A DNA stretch of 50,153 nucleotides from Caldilineaceae bacterium bin5 (GTDB lineage: Bacteria > Chloroflexota > Anaerolineae > Caldilineales > Caldilineaceae): the NCBI GenBank assembly GCA_002238445.1, contig MPML01000031.1:1-50153 (forward strand), written 5' to 3'. The notes beneath the pieces are model-generated. The model searched no databases, was not told the DNA's origin, and was given only the letters and a program-made list of their open reading frames with translations. Below, one piece after another: positions 1-12,378 of the stretch (position 1 is its first letter; every line of letters starts with the position of its first letter). The position numbers and the translations under genes were made by a program.

Positions 1-1
1 C

Positions 2-322
2 ATCTTTGCATCCGATGCCAAACAGCTCCTGACTTCCACCCTCAGCCACCGGAGCACCGAGAATTCAGTCTACTGGCTCTTGGATGGGGAAGACAGTCGC
101 ATCCGTCAGGTCCATGCGCAGCACAACTTGGCCGCCTTGCGCCGCATGGCTTTCAACCTCTTACCCAGCGAAAACAGCGCCCAAATCGGTATTTCTGCCA
201 GGTGTAGACGAGCCGGTTGGAAAACAGACTATCTCCCGAAAATTCTCTCCCAACAAGATGCGTATGCCCTGCTATTGCACAGAGGAAAAATTGACTTTCC
301 CGCTCCTGCCCTCTATAATTGA
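2..322 (+). pseudogene. 3' part of an ISAs1-like transposase (5' end outside window)
   Basis: Reading in frame from base 2 gives an open C-terminal transposase segment ending in TGA at 320-322. The order of motifs is that of ISAs1-family DDE transposases: an ENSVYWLLD block holding the expected catalytic Glu, then SRIR, then an HNLAALRRMAFNLL block, then RRAGWKTDYLPKIL. Those features are seen directly; the family assignment comes from recognition. The last 20 or so residues, after the usual end near KIL, look like an extension with no family resemblance. The 5' part lies before the window, so it cannot be judged whether the gene is intact. No terminal inverted repeat was recognised between the stop and the T-box leader, which suggests a decayed copy. 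Its last codons contain the promoter for the downstream leader. Confidence 0.7.
291..319 (+). promoter_or_regulatory. Sigma-70 promoter of the valS T-box leader
   Basis: TTGACT at 291-296 and TATAAT at 314-319 are separated by exactly 17 bases. Transcription should start near 326, just before the structured leader. The promoter lies inside the last codons of the transposase remnant, so the two features overlap. Confidence 0.8.
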
Positions 323-325
323 CGG

Positions 326-645
326 CACATTATAGAAAGGCAGCGCACCGGAGGAGTACCCACGCGCGCAGACGGCAGAGAGACGCCCTCTTGGCTGAAA
401 AGGGTGTCCGTTCTCGCAGCGCACATGAGAGGCAGCGGCAGCTTGGCTGGGAGCCGACGTCTCACGGGGAAAGTCGCCGGGAAGGCTGGGAGCGTGAAAG
501 GAAGTAGCACATAACCCTCCCCGGGTCCGCCCGTTACCGCGGCAGAGAGAGTCGGCTTCACTCAGGGTCTATCCTGAGAATCCCGCCGGCTAACCAAGGT
601 GGTACCGCGGAGTCATTTCGTCCTTTGGATGGAATGACTTTTTTG
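326..645 (+). promoter_or_regulatory. T-box riboswitch controlling valS
   Basis: The leader carries the hallmarks of a T-box. There is an AGTA motif at 355-358, as in the specifier-loop strand, and an AGAGAG (AG-bulge) motif at 377-382. An 8-bp distal stem (382-389 with 401-408) has a GGCTG-containing loop like the conserved GNUG loop. The antiterminator motif AAGGTGGTACCGCGG is at 596-610, followed directly by a terminator. The TGGT within it would pair with an ACCA tRNA end, compatible with tRNA-Val. Uncharged tRNA is expected to stabilise the antiterminator and switch valS on. The specifier codon could not be assigned with confidence; GTT at 410-412 is one Val triplet on the right side of Stem I. 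The identity rests on the valS gene 150 bases downstream. Confidence 0.9.
611..644 (+). terminator. Intrinsic terminator of the T-box leader
   Basis: The segments 611-623 and 627-639 can pair along 13 positions (AGTCATT with AATGACT, plus an inner stem with G-U pairs) around a TTT loop. A run of six T ends at 644. It directly follows the T-box motif, so it is the expression platform that is prevented when uncharged tRNA binds. Confidence 0.88.
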
Positions 646-796
646 TTTCAACTGGCCTTCTTCAGTTTCTGGCCGTGGAAAAGAGCCAGCCTTTTAGCAA
701 GTCGGCGAGTAGCACCGAACGCAAAACGCAAACAAGCATCGCCCATAAACGAGGGCCGGTATAAAACGGCAACTTACGGACAGGAGAACAGGGACT

Positions 797-3595
<2,799 letters not shown>

Positions 3596-3668
3596 AGCAC
3601 GAACAACAATTGCGGCATAACCGCATGTCTCGCAAGACTTACAAACAAACTGGCGGAAGTCCGACGTT

Positions 3669-3854
3669 ATGCCCTATGACTTGAATGTTATGAACGCGAT
3701 ACATTGGATGGTGGCAGGTTTACTGATCGGTCTTCTGGTCGGCGCTGTAATGGGTATGGCCTTTCCTGCAATAGCCCTTGTTGTGGCGATCTTAGCCGCT
3801 GTTGTCGGCGCGGCGTGGCTAACTATGCAGTTCGGGCGGGAAAAATCAAAGTGA
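3669..3854 (+). CDS. Small hydrophobic membrane protein, unknown
   Basis: This 61-residue ORF is dominated by two hydrophobic stretches, roughly residues 12-33 and 35-54 (AGLLIGLLVGAVMG and then ALVVAILAAVVGAAWL). It ends in a charged tail, REKSK. The arrangement suggests a helical hairpin in the membrane. An in-frame ATG at 3690 is an alternative start and would remove seven residues; only a weak ribosome-binding site (GCGGAAG) precedes the first ATG. It lies alone between valS and the respiratory operon. I do not recognise a family. Its composition is that of a real membrane peptide rather than of a shadow frame, but a non-coding origin cannot be excluded. Confidence 0.45.
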   Translation: MPYDLNVMNAIHWMVAGLLIGLLVGAVMGMAFPAIALVVAILAAVVGAAWLTMQFGREKSK

Positions 3855-4208
3855 ATTATGGGACCGCAAGAGGAGTGAAGACATCGGACGAAAGCACCTG
3901 TCGTCTCCCCTCAATCGCACGCTATTCGCGACGCCCTGATACAGATAATTGGTGATGCCGAACACACCTGCTTGAATCGATAGCGGGTTCCCTACTTGCC
4001 CAATCAGCAGTAAGCACAAACGTCGCCATATCGTTTGTGATAATTTTGACAATGCAACACCTGCCTGCTATACTCTAATTGACTCTATCGAACGATGCAG
4101 CGATGTCCCGCTAGGCTTTGAAACCTGTACCGTCAAGCCTGATAGCAGGATGAGGAAGGGGAGAAAAGGGGGAAACAATTTTCCCCATCTCCAAGGAGAT
4201 CAGACACT
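3855..4208. other. Intergenic region with operon promoter and structured leader
   Basis: No gene is supported here. The left half (to about 4040) shows nothing recognisable. The right half holds the promoter of the cytochrome operon and a 130-base leader. In the leader, GCTAGGCTTTGA (4110-4121) can pair with TCAAGCC and TAGC (4133-4146) with small bulges. There is no T run after that hairpin, so its role is unknown. Confidence 0.5.
4046..4074 (+). promoter_or_regulatory. Sigma-70 promoter of the cytochrome bc operon
   Basis: TTGACA at 4046-4051 and TATACT at 4069-4074 are separated by 17 bases, close to the ideal. The transcript would have a leader of about 130 bases before the Rieske gene, whose ATG is preceded by CAAGGAGAT. 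Confidence 0.75.
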
Positions 4209-5183
4209 ATGGCGGAAGTGAGTCAGGCATGGCTCGACAGAGTAAAACGCTCCCAACAGCAGGCCGCCGAACGGCTTGGCATTGACGTAAGCGAAATGCT
4301 ACCGCCGCGCGACGGCAGCACGGGCGAGGTGCAAGAGTCGGCAGCCGCAGCCCCAGCGCCTGCCGCCCAACCCGAACCGGTTGCTGCCGCGGCCCAGGAA
4401 GCGCCCGAGCCATCACCACAACCAACACCAACCCCCGTCGCCGCAGCGGCCGAGCCCGTCGCCTCCGCAGAAGCTACCGCTGCCACCCAAATGCCAACCG
4501 AAGACGCCGCGGCCACAGTTGCCGCCCAGGCTCCTACCGCTGTCCAAAGCAATGGCAGCGCAGCAGCCGCAGCCGCCGACCGAGTAGCGCCCGTCGGCCG
4601 CGCCGCCGTCCTCGAGTCCTTCGAAACCGGCCAGGAAGGCATCAACCGCCGCGAGTTTCTTGCATATGCCTATGGCGGTGCGTTAACCCTGCTGACCTTG
4701 GAAGGTGGCTTGGCTACATACCAGTTTATGTACCCCCGCTTCCGCGAAGGCGAATTCGGCGGCGAATTCAATCTCGGCGCAGCAACCGTTCTGCCCCAGG
4801 TCGGTATCGACCCGGAAGGCAACACAACCGGCAAATTCTGGCTTATCAATACAGACGAGGGACCGCGTGCCCTTTACATGGTCTGCACGCATTTGGGTTG
4901 CTTGTATAAGTGGGAGCCTTCCAACAACCGCTTCGAGTGCCCCTGTCACGGCTCCAAGTTCAGCCGCGAGGGGTTCTACATCGAAGGCCCCGCGCCCCGC
5001 TCTCTCGACCAATTCATCATAAAAGTCGTGCAAGACGGTTCCGTCGTGGCAGAGACCGCTGACCAAGGCGACCTGGTCGCAGCGCCAGCAGTGCCCGCAC
5101 CGGACGCGGAAATAGTCGTGGACACTGGCAAGCGCCTGCAAGGCAAGGCCGCCGCAGACTCACCCGCAAAGAAAGTCGTCTGA
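4209..5183 (+). CDS. Rieske iron-sulfur protein of a cytochrome bc complex
   Basis: Electron-transfer subunit carrying the [2Fe-2S] cluster of a quinol:cytochrome c oxidoreductase; 324 residues. Both cluster boxes are complete: CTHLGC (Cys226, His228, Cys231) and CPCHGS (Cys244, Cys246, His247). That gives two Cys and two His ligands plus the usual disulfide pair. A single membrane anchor at about 152-172 is preceded by NRREFL, a twin-arginine-like signal, as expected for a Tat-exported Rieske protein. The first 140 residues are an unusual Ala/Pro/Glu-rich, low-complexity cytoplasmic extension, longer than in typical family members. It is the first gene of an operon with a second Rieske-like gene, cytochrome b and a diheme cytochrome c. 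Confidence 0.95.
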   Translation: MAEVSQAWLDRVKRSQQQAAERLGIDVSEMLPPRDGSTGEVQESAAAAPAPAAQPEPVAAAAQEAPEPSPQPTPTPVAAAAEPVASAEATAATQMPTEDAAATVAAQAPTAVQSNGSAAAAAADRVAPVGRAAVLESFETGQEGINRREFLAYAYGGALTLLTLEGGLATYQFMYPRFREGEFGGEFNLGAATVLPQVGIDPEGNTTGKFWLINTDEGPRALYMVCTHLGCLYKWEPSNNRFECPCHGSKFSREGFYIEGPAPRSLDQFIIKVVQDGSVVAETADQGDLVAAPAVPAPDAEIVVDTGKRLQGKAAADSPAKKVV

Positions 5184-5271
5184 GCGAAGGAGTCCGAACC
5201 AAACGACACAGTCGCTTGACTATACCAGGTAGCCGTGAAGCTGTTTTTCCTGACAGGAGAATCCAGTTCAA

Positions 5272-5946
5272 GTGACAGTTCACCAAGACCTGAGACGACA
5301 GCAAGACTGGGAGGTTCCGCTCCCAGTTCAGCCTGGAAAGGGAGCAGAACACAGGGAGACCAGCCGTAGGGAATTGCTCACCTACGTTTGGGCCGGGACG
5401 CTCGCAGTGATGACTTTGGGAAGTGGAATAGCCGCCTATCAGTTCCTCTACCCGTACCATCGTGCAAATACGTTCGGAGGTAAGTTTTACATTGGCGCTG
5501 CCACCGACCTGCCGCTTGTAGGAAGTGAACCGCAGGCAAACGTGGACGGAAGGTTCTGGTTGGTAAACACAGAAACTGGACCCCGTGCCTTCTCCAATAT
5601 ATGCCCGCGTAGCCTGGCCACTGGGCCCGTCAAGTTCACATGGGATGCTGACAGAAACCGCTTTGATTGCCCAGTGTGCGGAACTAAGTTCAGCCGCGAG
5701 GGGCATTACATTGAGGGCCCTGCACCGCGCAGTCTCGACCAATTCGTCATAGAAGTTGTTACCGGTCACAAAGTATTTGCGAAGACGAAACGCTTGCCTG
5801 AAGAGATAATCGCACCGGTGGTACCCTCACCAGAAGCGAAAATTCTGGTCGATACAAGCAAGATAATTGAAGGTTTTGCAAGAATGGACAGTCCAGCACT
5901 GAGAGGAAGTTCTCTCAAAGTAGTTCCTGGAGAACTCTCAGCCTGA
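5272..5946 (+). CDS. Rieske-like protein lacking both histidine ligands
   Basis: Tandem paralogue of the preceding Rieske protein, 224 residues, without the long N-terminal extension. The TSRRELLTYVWAG start of the anchor, the FWLVNTETGPRA segment and the [18 protein letters not shown] segment align closely with the neighbour. The cluster boxes are altered. CTHLGC is replaced by CPRSLA, and CPCHGS by CPVCGT. The protein has only three cysteines (111, 133, 136), no ligand His and no disulfide pair. It may carry an all-Cys or no cluster, or serve a structural role; this is inference. Translation appears to start at GTG, with AGGAGA 11 bases upstream. The intact reading frame and operon position argue against a pseudogene. 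Confidence 0.85.
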   Translation: MTVHQDLRRQQDWEVPLPVQPGKGAEHRETSRRELLTYVWAGTLAVMTLGSGIAAYQFLYPYHRANTFGGKFYIGAATDLPLVGSEPQANVDGRFWLVNTETGPRAFSNICPRSLATGPVKFTWDADRNRFDCPVCGTKFSREGHYIEGPAPRSLDQFVIEVVTGHKVFAKTKRLPEEIIAPVVPSPEAKILVDTSKIIEGFARMDSPALRGSSLKVVPGELSA

Positions 5947-5976
5947 CCTTCTCTTACCAGGAGACGTTACATACCG

Positions 5977-7620
<1,644 letters not shown>

Positions 7621-7630
7621 TCTAGCAATT

Positions 7631-8539
7631 ATGCATCGCCTTTATACTAGGTCTCCGATCGCCAAAATTGTGTGGGGCATACTGTCCTCACTGATTGGCA
7701 TCATCGCGCTGTTGATGGTCTTGGTGAGCGAAAATCCGCGCATGGAAGCGCAGACCATTAACTGGCAGGGCCGCTCTATCGAAAACGGGGCTACCCTGTT
7801 CGACAACAACTGCTCCAGATGCCACGGCCCCAGTGGACAGGGTCTGGTAGGCCTGGGACCCGCCTTGAATAGCTACTATTTCTTCACCCCAACCGGCCGC
7901 ATGAAAGATATCGGCTGGGTAGGGTCACTCGAAGACTACGTACTTCTGACCATTGCCGCCGGTCGCCCCAGCAAGGCCGGTAGCCAGTGGGCGGAAGTCA
8001 TGCCCACCTGGGGCGGAAATTACGGTGGCCCCATGCGCGGCGATCAGGTCGAAGACGTGGCCGCATACGTCATGAACTGGCGCGGTTCCGCCCTCGCACA
8101 GACGCCTGAAGAAGACCCCTTCCGTCCCTTTGAAGATGTCTTACAGTCGACTGAATTCCAGAATACCGCCTTCATCCTGATGAGCGAGGAAGAACAGGCC
8201 ATCGCCATCGAAGAGTACAAGGCGCTCAACACCCGTTCCCCCCAGGAAATATGGGCGAACGAAGCCTGTCTCGGCTGCCACAATCTCAGCCTGGCCCAAG
8301 CCGATGACCCTGGCCAGAACGGTCCCAACATGGCCGACCTCTTCGAACGGGCCGGCAGTCGCGTCGAAGGCTTGACCGCCGAAGAATACGTTTACCAGAG
8401 TATAGTCGAGCCGGCCGCCTTCACCGTCGCCACGTACGAGAATGTCGGTCAGATGCCCCAAACCTATGCCGAGAAACTAAGCGAAGACGAACTCCAGGCC
8501 CTGGTCGCCTGGCTTCTCGACCCCGATCGAGAAGAATAG
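7631..8539 (+). CDS. Membrane-anchored diheme cytochrome c
   Basis: Electron acceptor subunit of the bc complex, 302 residues. A single N-terminal anchor (about residues 12-32) puts the rest outside the cytoplasmic membrane. Two haem c sites are present: CSRCH at 61-65 and CLGCH at 213-217. Likely axial methionines are Met124 (EVMPTW) and Met275 (GQMPQTY), so both halves are cytochrome-c domains. It begins 10 bases after the cytochrome b stop, with GGGGAG as ribosome-binding site, and is the last gene of the operon. The two haem domains could shuttle electrons from Rieske to a terminal oxidase encoded elsewhere. Confidence 0.94.
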   Translation: MHRLYTRSPIAKIVWGILSSLIGIIALLMVLVSENPRMEAQTINWQGRSIENGATLFDNNCSRCHGPSGQGLVGLGPALNSYYFFTPTGRMKDIGWVGSLEDYVLLTIAAGRPSKAGSQWAEVMPTWGGNYGGPMRGDQVEDVAAYVMNWRGSALAQTPEEDPFRPFEDVLQSTEFQNTAFILMSEEEQAIAIEEYKALNTRSPQEIWANEACLGCHNLSLAQADDPGQNGPNMADLFERAGSRVEGLTAEEYVYQSIVEPAAFTVATYENVGQMPQTYAEKLSEDELQALVAWLLDPDREE

Positions 8540-8551
8540 CTGAGGAGCAGA

Positions 8552-8582
8552 GAGCGAGGACGTTGGAGTATGCCCCTCGCTC
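8552..8582 (+). other. Stem-loop downstream of the cytochrome operon
   Basis: GAGCGAGG (8552-8559) is perfectly complementary to CCTCGCTC (8575-8582) around a 15-base loop. It lies 12 bases after the cytochrome c stop codon. No T run follows, so it may be a 3'-end stabilising hairpin or a weak terminator rather than a classical one. Confidence 0.5.
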
Positions 8583-8670
8583 CACTGCCCTCTCGAAACT
8601 TCCCCTTCCTCCCGCTGTTTCCTTCTCCTAACTCCTCTCTGTCACAAATATCGACTGAAGAGGTTCTTGC

Positions 8671-9387
8671 TTGACCGCCGCAATACCCCAACGTTTCCGA
8701 AATCGCCGCCATGCTGGCGCGCTGCTTGGAACTATGCTCCGTGACTCGGAAGCCGTAGACCCCCTCGTACTCGCCCTTCCGCGGGGCGGCGTGCCCGTCG
8801 CCAGCGAGGTTGCGCGTGCGCTCAATGCACCTCTCGACGTTCTACTCGTACGAAAACTGGGCGTGCCCCGCCAAAAAGAACTGGCCTTCGGTGCCATAGC
8901 CGAAGGCGGCGTCCAGGTCATAAACCGGACCGTGATCGCGCAGCAAGGGCTGGGCGACAAACGTATCCAACAGATCACCCGGCGGCAGCAAAATGAACTG
9001 TCCCGCCGCGCCCGCCTCTTCCGCGGCGAGCGCCCGCCCGAGCCCATTAAGGGCCGCACCGTCTTCCTCATCGACGACGGCCTGGCAACCGGCGCGTCCA
9101 TGCGCGCAGCAATTCAGGCACTAGTCTACCGCGAGCCGCATGAAATCGTGCCCGCCGTCCCCGTCGCGCCGTCGCGTACCATCGCCGAGTTGCGTTCTCA
9201 GGCCCAGACCGGCGCCGGCAACGCCGCAGGCCCGCCCTCCACTCCGGTCGGCCAAGCCGTCGCCCTCCTATCTCCTTCCCCTTTCTGGGGTGTGGGCGCC
9301 TGGTATGATGACTTTCGCCAAGTAAGTGACTCCGAAGTGATCAAGGTTCTCGCCGCCCACGCCCGCCCCGACGGCTCCCCTGTGTAA
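8671..9387 (+). CDS. Phosphoribosyltransferase family protein
   Basis: 238 residues of the type I PRTase fold. The PRPP-binding motif is VFLIDDGLATGASM (around residues 130-143), with two acidic residues in the usual place. ALPRGGVPVASEVA near the N-terminus and KLGVPRQKELAFGAIAEGG are typical of the stand-alone bacterial PRTase group whose substrate is usually unknown. The frame starts at TTG; GAAGAGG 7 bases upstream and the RFRNRRHAG start typical of the group support it. It is separate from the cytochrome operon, after a hairpin. I cannot name the base or nucleotide it acts on. Confidence 0.85.
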   Translation: MTAAIPQRFRNRRHAGALLGTMLRDSEAVDPLVLALPRGGVPVASEVARALNAPLDVLLVRKLGVPRQKELAFGAIAEGGVQVINRTVIAQQGLGDKRIQQITRRQQNELSRRARLFRGERPPEPIKGRTVFLIDDGLATGASMRAAIQALVYREPHEIVPAVPVAPSRTIAELRSQAQTGAGNAAGPPSTPVGQAVALLSPSPFWGVGAWYDDFRQVSDSEVIKVLAAHARPDGSPV

Positions 9388-9623
9388 CCCGCCAGTCACC
9401 AAATCTTTCGCGGGCATCTCAACTGTCATCCCAAGCCATATCAAGTTACAAAAACGCCGTCCTTCGAAAGTGGCAGCTTTCCTTGCAGTCATTCAAACCG
9501 AAAAAGACCATCTGATCGCATCCCGAAATGGGGGTGAACTCTCTCATTCCTCATTCTGCAACCATGCCGCGGTCGGTTTCTGTTCCAATCTCCTCCAGGC
9601 CAGGCAGTGTCACTCTCTCCTTG

Positions 9624-9713
9624 CCTACGGGCGATCGGCCGCAAGCCGCCTCCCTTGTGCAGGGGCTGCCCCCGCCAACGCACCGCCCTCCAGCTTACCC
9701 ACCGTGCTTATTC
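9624..9713 (+). repeat. Degraded copy of dispersed palindromic repeat (copy A)
   Basis: The core CCTCCCTTGTGCAGGGGCTG matches the three other copies in this window (20087, 29022, 50072). The flanks (GGGCGATCGGCC at the left, CCACCGTGCTT at the right) are diverged forms of the same ends. Confidence 0.65.
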
Positions 9714-9734
9714 TTCCCCCGCAAATGTCCTGTA

Positions 9735-9756
9735 GGGGCAGGCCTTGTGCCTGCCC
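9735..9756 (+). repeat. Short hairpin repeat with CTTGT loop (copy 1)
   Basis: GGGCAGGC (9736-9743) and GCCTGCCC (9749-9756) form a perfect 8-bp stem around CTTGT. A second hairpin with the same loop but a different stem sequence occurs at 20586-20607. Confidence 0.65.
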
Positions 9757-9863
9757 TGGGCCCCTCCAAGAGCCGGAACACAATAACACACCCCCCCCTC
9801 CGCCCATTCCACAGCTGACCCCTTTCCCCCCAACCTGGATTGCACCCACCATTTTTCTGTCAC

Positions 9864-9891
9864 TTGACACAGTTCCTCTAAACCATATAAT
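9864..9891 (+). promoter_or_regulatory. Sigma-70 promoter of the ABC importer operon
   Basis: TTGACA at 9864-9869 and TATAAT at 9886-9891 match the consensus perfectly with a 16-base spacer. The binding-protein gene starts 57 bases further on, behind AAAGGAGG. This predicts strong expression unless a regulator binds nearby; no operator was recognised. Confidence 0.8.
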
Positions 9892-9948
9892 GTATCCCGT
9901 TCCCACGTTGTTCATCTGTATACGTCAAACACCAAAGGAGGCCCGACC

Positions 9949-11343
9949 GTGAAAAGTACCCTTTCGCGACGTGATTTCTTGAAAGCCGCCGCTATGACAG
10001 GAGGTGTCGCCGCCTTGGCCGCCTGCGCAGTTCCCGCAGCCCCAGGCGCTGAAGGAGGCGAGAGTGAAGCCGCGATGGCCCCAGTCGAAATCCAGTGGTG
10101 GTCCTTCCCACTAGGGCTCCCCGGCGATATCCTCCCCCACGGAACCTGGGAGCAGGAAAGGGCCGACGTCTACAGCGATATGACCGAGGGCGTTACCATC
10201 ACCTACCAGGCCGTTGGCTGGGATTCCATCGTGAAGGTACAGACCTCGATCGCCTCCGGCAATCCCCCACATACCGTCCTGCGAGCCAGCGTTGATGGCA
10301 TCATCCAAGCTCTGCAATCCGATGTCGCCGTAGAGATCGAGCTTCCCCAGGAATTCCAGGATGACCTCCCGGCAGGTTGGTATGAAGGCATGCACTTCAG
10401 GGGCAAGAACTACATGGTGCCCTTTTACACGCTTGCCAACGGCATGGTCTTAAACCTTGACATCGTTGAGGAGGCCGGCGCTGACCACCTGCTTCCTCAA
10501 GGCCCGGCACGAACGTGGGACTTCGACACCTATCTGGCTATGATGAAGGCCTGTACCTTCGAACGCGATGACGGCTCGCAAGTCTGGGGCGGCGTGTTCT
10601 CCGCCGCAGAAACAAATCCGTTCTTCTACTGGCCGGACCAGGTCCTTAGTTGGAACTGGGGAACCGACACCGTAGAGCTTAGAGACGGCGAATGGGTCTG
10701 TAAACTGGCCGAGGAAGAAGGCCTCGCCTGGCTGCAATGGCTGCAGGACCTCTACTTCGTGCATGAAGTCATCCCCAACCCGTCCGGCCTCAGCGCCAGC
10801 CGTTGGGACTACTTCTTCCAGAAGTCCCTCCTCGGCGGCATCGGCCCCTCCATCGGCTGGACACAGCGCCCCGGCGTCGAAGTCGATCCCGTTTCCCTGG
10901 TCGTTACTGACACCGAGCGCGAAATAAACTGGATGTTCGTCCAGCCGCCCACCAACCCTGGCGTCGACCACTCCCTTTACTGGGGTGGGCCCAATTTGGA
11001 TGTCAATTCAATTGTTTACCGCGCCGGCGGTGACAATGAAATCGGCCCGTCGATCGACTTCGCGCTCTGGCTCTCAAATAGGGAGAACCAGAAATGGATA
11101 GCGGAATACCTGCTTCCCGCACGTGTGTCAGCCGTTGAAGGCGTCGACAATCCCATGCTGGAATGGCACTACGAGCACTACATCCCCTATGGCCGGCAGA
11201 GAGCTTCGGCCCACGGCGGACGCGCCCGAGAGACCGTCGAGCAGCTCGAGCTGGTGCATCAGAAGATCTTCCTGCCCACGCCTCCCGAAGAAGCTGTGCG
11301 GGATTTCTGCGACACAATCGCTAAACTGGACTGGTACGTCTAA
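9949..11343 (+). CDS. ABC importer substrate-binding lipoprotein (carbohydrate type)
   Basis: 464-residue extracytoplasmic binding protein. The N-terminus SRRDFLKAAAMTGG is a twin-arginine signal, followed by a lipobox-like LAACA, so it is probably a Tat-exported lipoprotein. The body (QWWSFPLGLPGD, YMVPFYTLANGMVLNLDIVEEAG, then alternating Trp-rich segments) resembles the family 1 solute-binding proteins of sugar importers. Start is GTG with AAAGGAGG seven bases upstream. It heads an operon with two permeases. No ATP-binding subunit is encoded nearby, which is common where one shared ATPase serves several importers. The substrate cannot be read from the sequence; a sugar or sugar derivative is the family expectation. 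Confidence 0.88.
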   Translation: MKSTLSRRDFLKAAAMTGGVAALAACAVPAAPGAEGGESEAAMAPVEIQWWSFPLGLPGDILPHGTWEQERADVYSDMTEGVTITYQAVGWDSIVKVQTSIASGNPPHTVLRASVDGIIQALQSDVAVEIELPQEFQDDLPAGWYEGMHFRGKNYMVPFYTLANGMVLNLDIVEEAGADHLLPQGPARTWDFDTYLAMMKACTFERDDGSQVWGGVFSAAETNPFFYWPDQVLSWNWGTDTVELRDGEWVCKLAEEEGLAWLQWLQDLYFVHEVIPNPSGLSASRWDYFFQKSLLGGIGPSIGWTQRPGVEVDPVSLVVTDTEREINWMFVQPPTNPGVDHSLYWGGPNLDVNSIVYRAGGDNEIGPSIDFALWLSNRENQKWIAEYLLPARVSAVEGVDNPMLEWHYEHYIPYGRQRASAHGGRARETVEQLELVHQKIFLPTPPEEAVRDFCDTIAKLDWYV

Positions 11344-11356
11344 AGATCCATCACAG

Positions 11357-11404
11357 GCATTGCGTATTGCAGGACGACCAAAGGGTGCCCGCAATACGCA
11401 ATGC
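11357..11404 (+). repeat. Perfect 14-bp inverted repeat between binding protein and permease
   Basis: GCATTGCGTATTGC (11357-11370) is the exact reverse complement of 11391-11404, with a 20-base loop between. In RNA it would form a strong hairpin 13 bases after the binding-protein stop. The right arm covers the first possible ATG of the permease (11401). There is no T run, so it is not a classical terminator. Confidence 0.8.
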
Positions 11405-12363
11405 CCCCCGATATCATGACCGATAGTGTAGACAAAATCGGCCCAGGCTGGCGCCAGCGACCAAAGTCGATCTCGTGGCCGCGCCTGACCAACGCACAGT
11501 CTGAGACGCTGTGGGGCTTTCTCCTGATCGCCCCTTTTATGGTCTTTTTTGCGATATTTTTCCTCCTTCCTTACGGCATGGTCATCTGGTTGAGCATCGT
11601 CGACTGGCATCCGCGCGGGGTCACCGAGTACGTCGGCCTGCAAAACTATGCCGACGTCATCGAGATGCCCAGCGCCCAGAAGTCGATGATCAACTCCTTC
11701 TACTACACCTTCATGGTTGTCCCTATCTCGACTGCTCTTTCTCTGTTGACCGCCATCCTCATCGTCTCTCTGCGCAGCAGTTCCACGCGCGGCTTCTTCC
11801 AGGCCGCATTCTACCTCCCCGGCGTCATCTCCGGGCTGGCAGTAGCAATTATCTGGCGCTTTGTCTTTGACTTTCATGTCGGCGTTCTCAACTACTTCCT
11901 TTCTCTTGTCAGATTGGAGCCCGTCAACTGGCTTGGCAATATCTACTCGGCACTTCCCTCCTTAGCCGGAATGGCCATACTCTCCAGTAACGGCGTTGCT
12001 ATTATCATCTTCTGCGCCGCCCTGTTGAGCATTCCTTCCAGCCTGTACGACGCTGCCGCTGTCGATGGCGCGGCCTTCTGGCGCAAGCACTGGTCGATCA
12101 CTTTGCCCCTCCTCACGCCCGCAATGCTTTACGTGATCGTCGTCTCCACGCTCGGCGCGCTTCAGGTTTTCGTGCCCATCTATGTTTTGACACGCGGCGG
12201 ACCTGTTCATAGCACCATCACCGTCGGTTACTACATTTACAACCAGCTGATCTTCTACGCTAACTCTGGCACCGCCGCCGCCGCCGGACTGCTTCTCCTC
12301 GTGGCGACCGTCGGTTTTACCGTCTTTCAGTTCCGACGTTTTTCCCAGGTTGTGGAATTCTGA
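11401..12363 (+). CDS. ABC importer permease, MalF-like
   Basis: 320-residue inner-membrane permease with six predicted membrane segments. The cytoplasmic EAA loop is visible as YDAAAVDGAAFWRKHWSITLPLLTP (around residues 218-242), which docks to the ATPase in this family. The N-terminal ETLWGFLLIAPFMVFFAIFFLLPYG is typical of MalF/UgpA-type sugar permeases. The start is uncertain. The ATG at 11401 lies inside the right arm of a hairpin, and ATG at 11416 (MTDSVDK) is an alternative; neither has a good ribosome-binding site. It lies 57 bases after the binding protein and 15 before the second permease. Confidence 0.88.
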   Translation: MPPDIMTDSVDKIGPGWRQRPKSISWPRLTNAQSETLWGFLLIAPFMVFFAIFFLLPYGMVIWLSIVDWHPRGVTEYVGLQNYADVIEMPSAQKSMINSFYYTFMVVPISTALSLLTAILIVSLRSSSTRGFFQAAFYLPGVISGLAVAIIWRFVFDFHVGVLNYFLSLVRLEPVNWLGNIYSALPSLAGMAILSSNGVAIIIFCAALLSIPSSLYDAAAVDGAAFWRKHWSITLPLLTPAMLYVIVVSTLGALQVFVPIYVLTRGGPVHSTITVGYYIYNQLIFYANSGTAAAAGLLLLVATVGFTVFQFRRFSQVVEF

Positions 12364-12378
12364 TTCGAAGGCCCGAAC

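Larger units (their letters stand above)
9388..9948. other. Intergenic region with repeats and promoter
   Basis: No gene is supported; the open frames across it have no protein-like features. It contains a degraded copy of the long palindromic repeat (9624-9713), a short hairpin with CTTGT loop (9735-9756) and the promoter of the ABC importer (9864-9891). Confidence 0.6.

Noticed and set aside
3846..4052. 68-codon minus-strand ORF before the cytochrome operon
   Set aside because: No ribosome-binding site or recognisable motif, and it runs into the operon promoter region.
9470..9952. 160-codon frame across the intergenic region before the importer
   Set aside because: It spans palindromic repeats and the importer promoter and encodes Pro-rich sequence without protein-like features.
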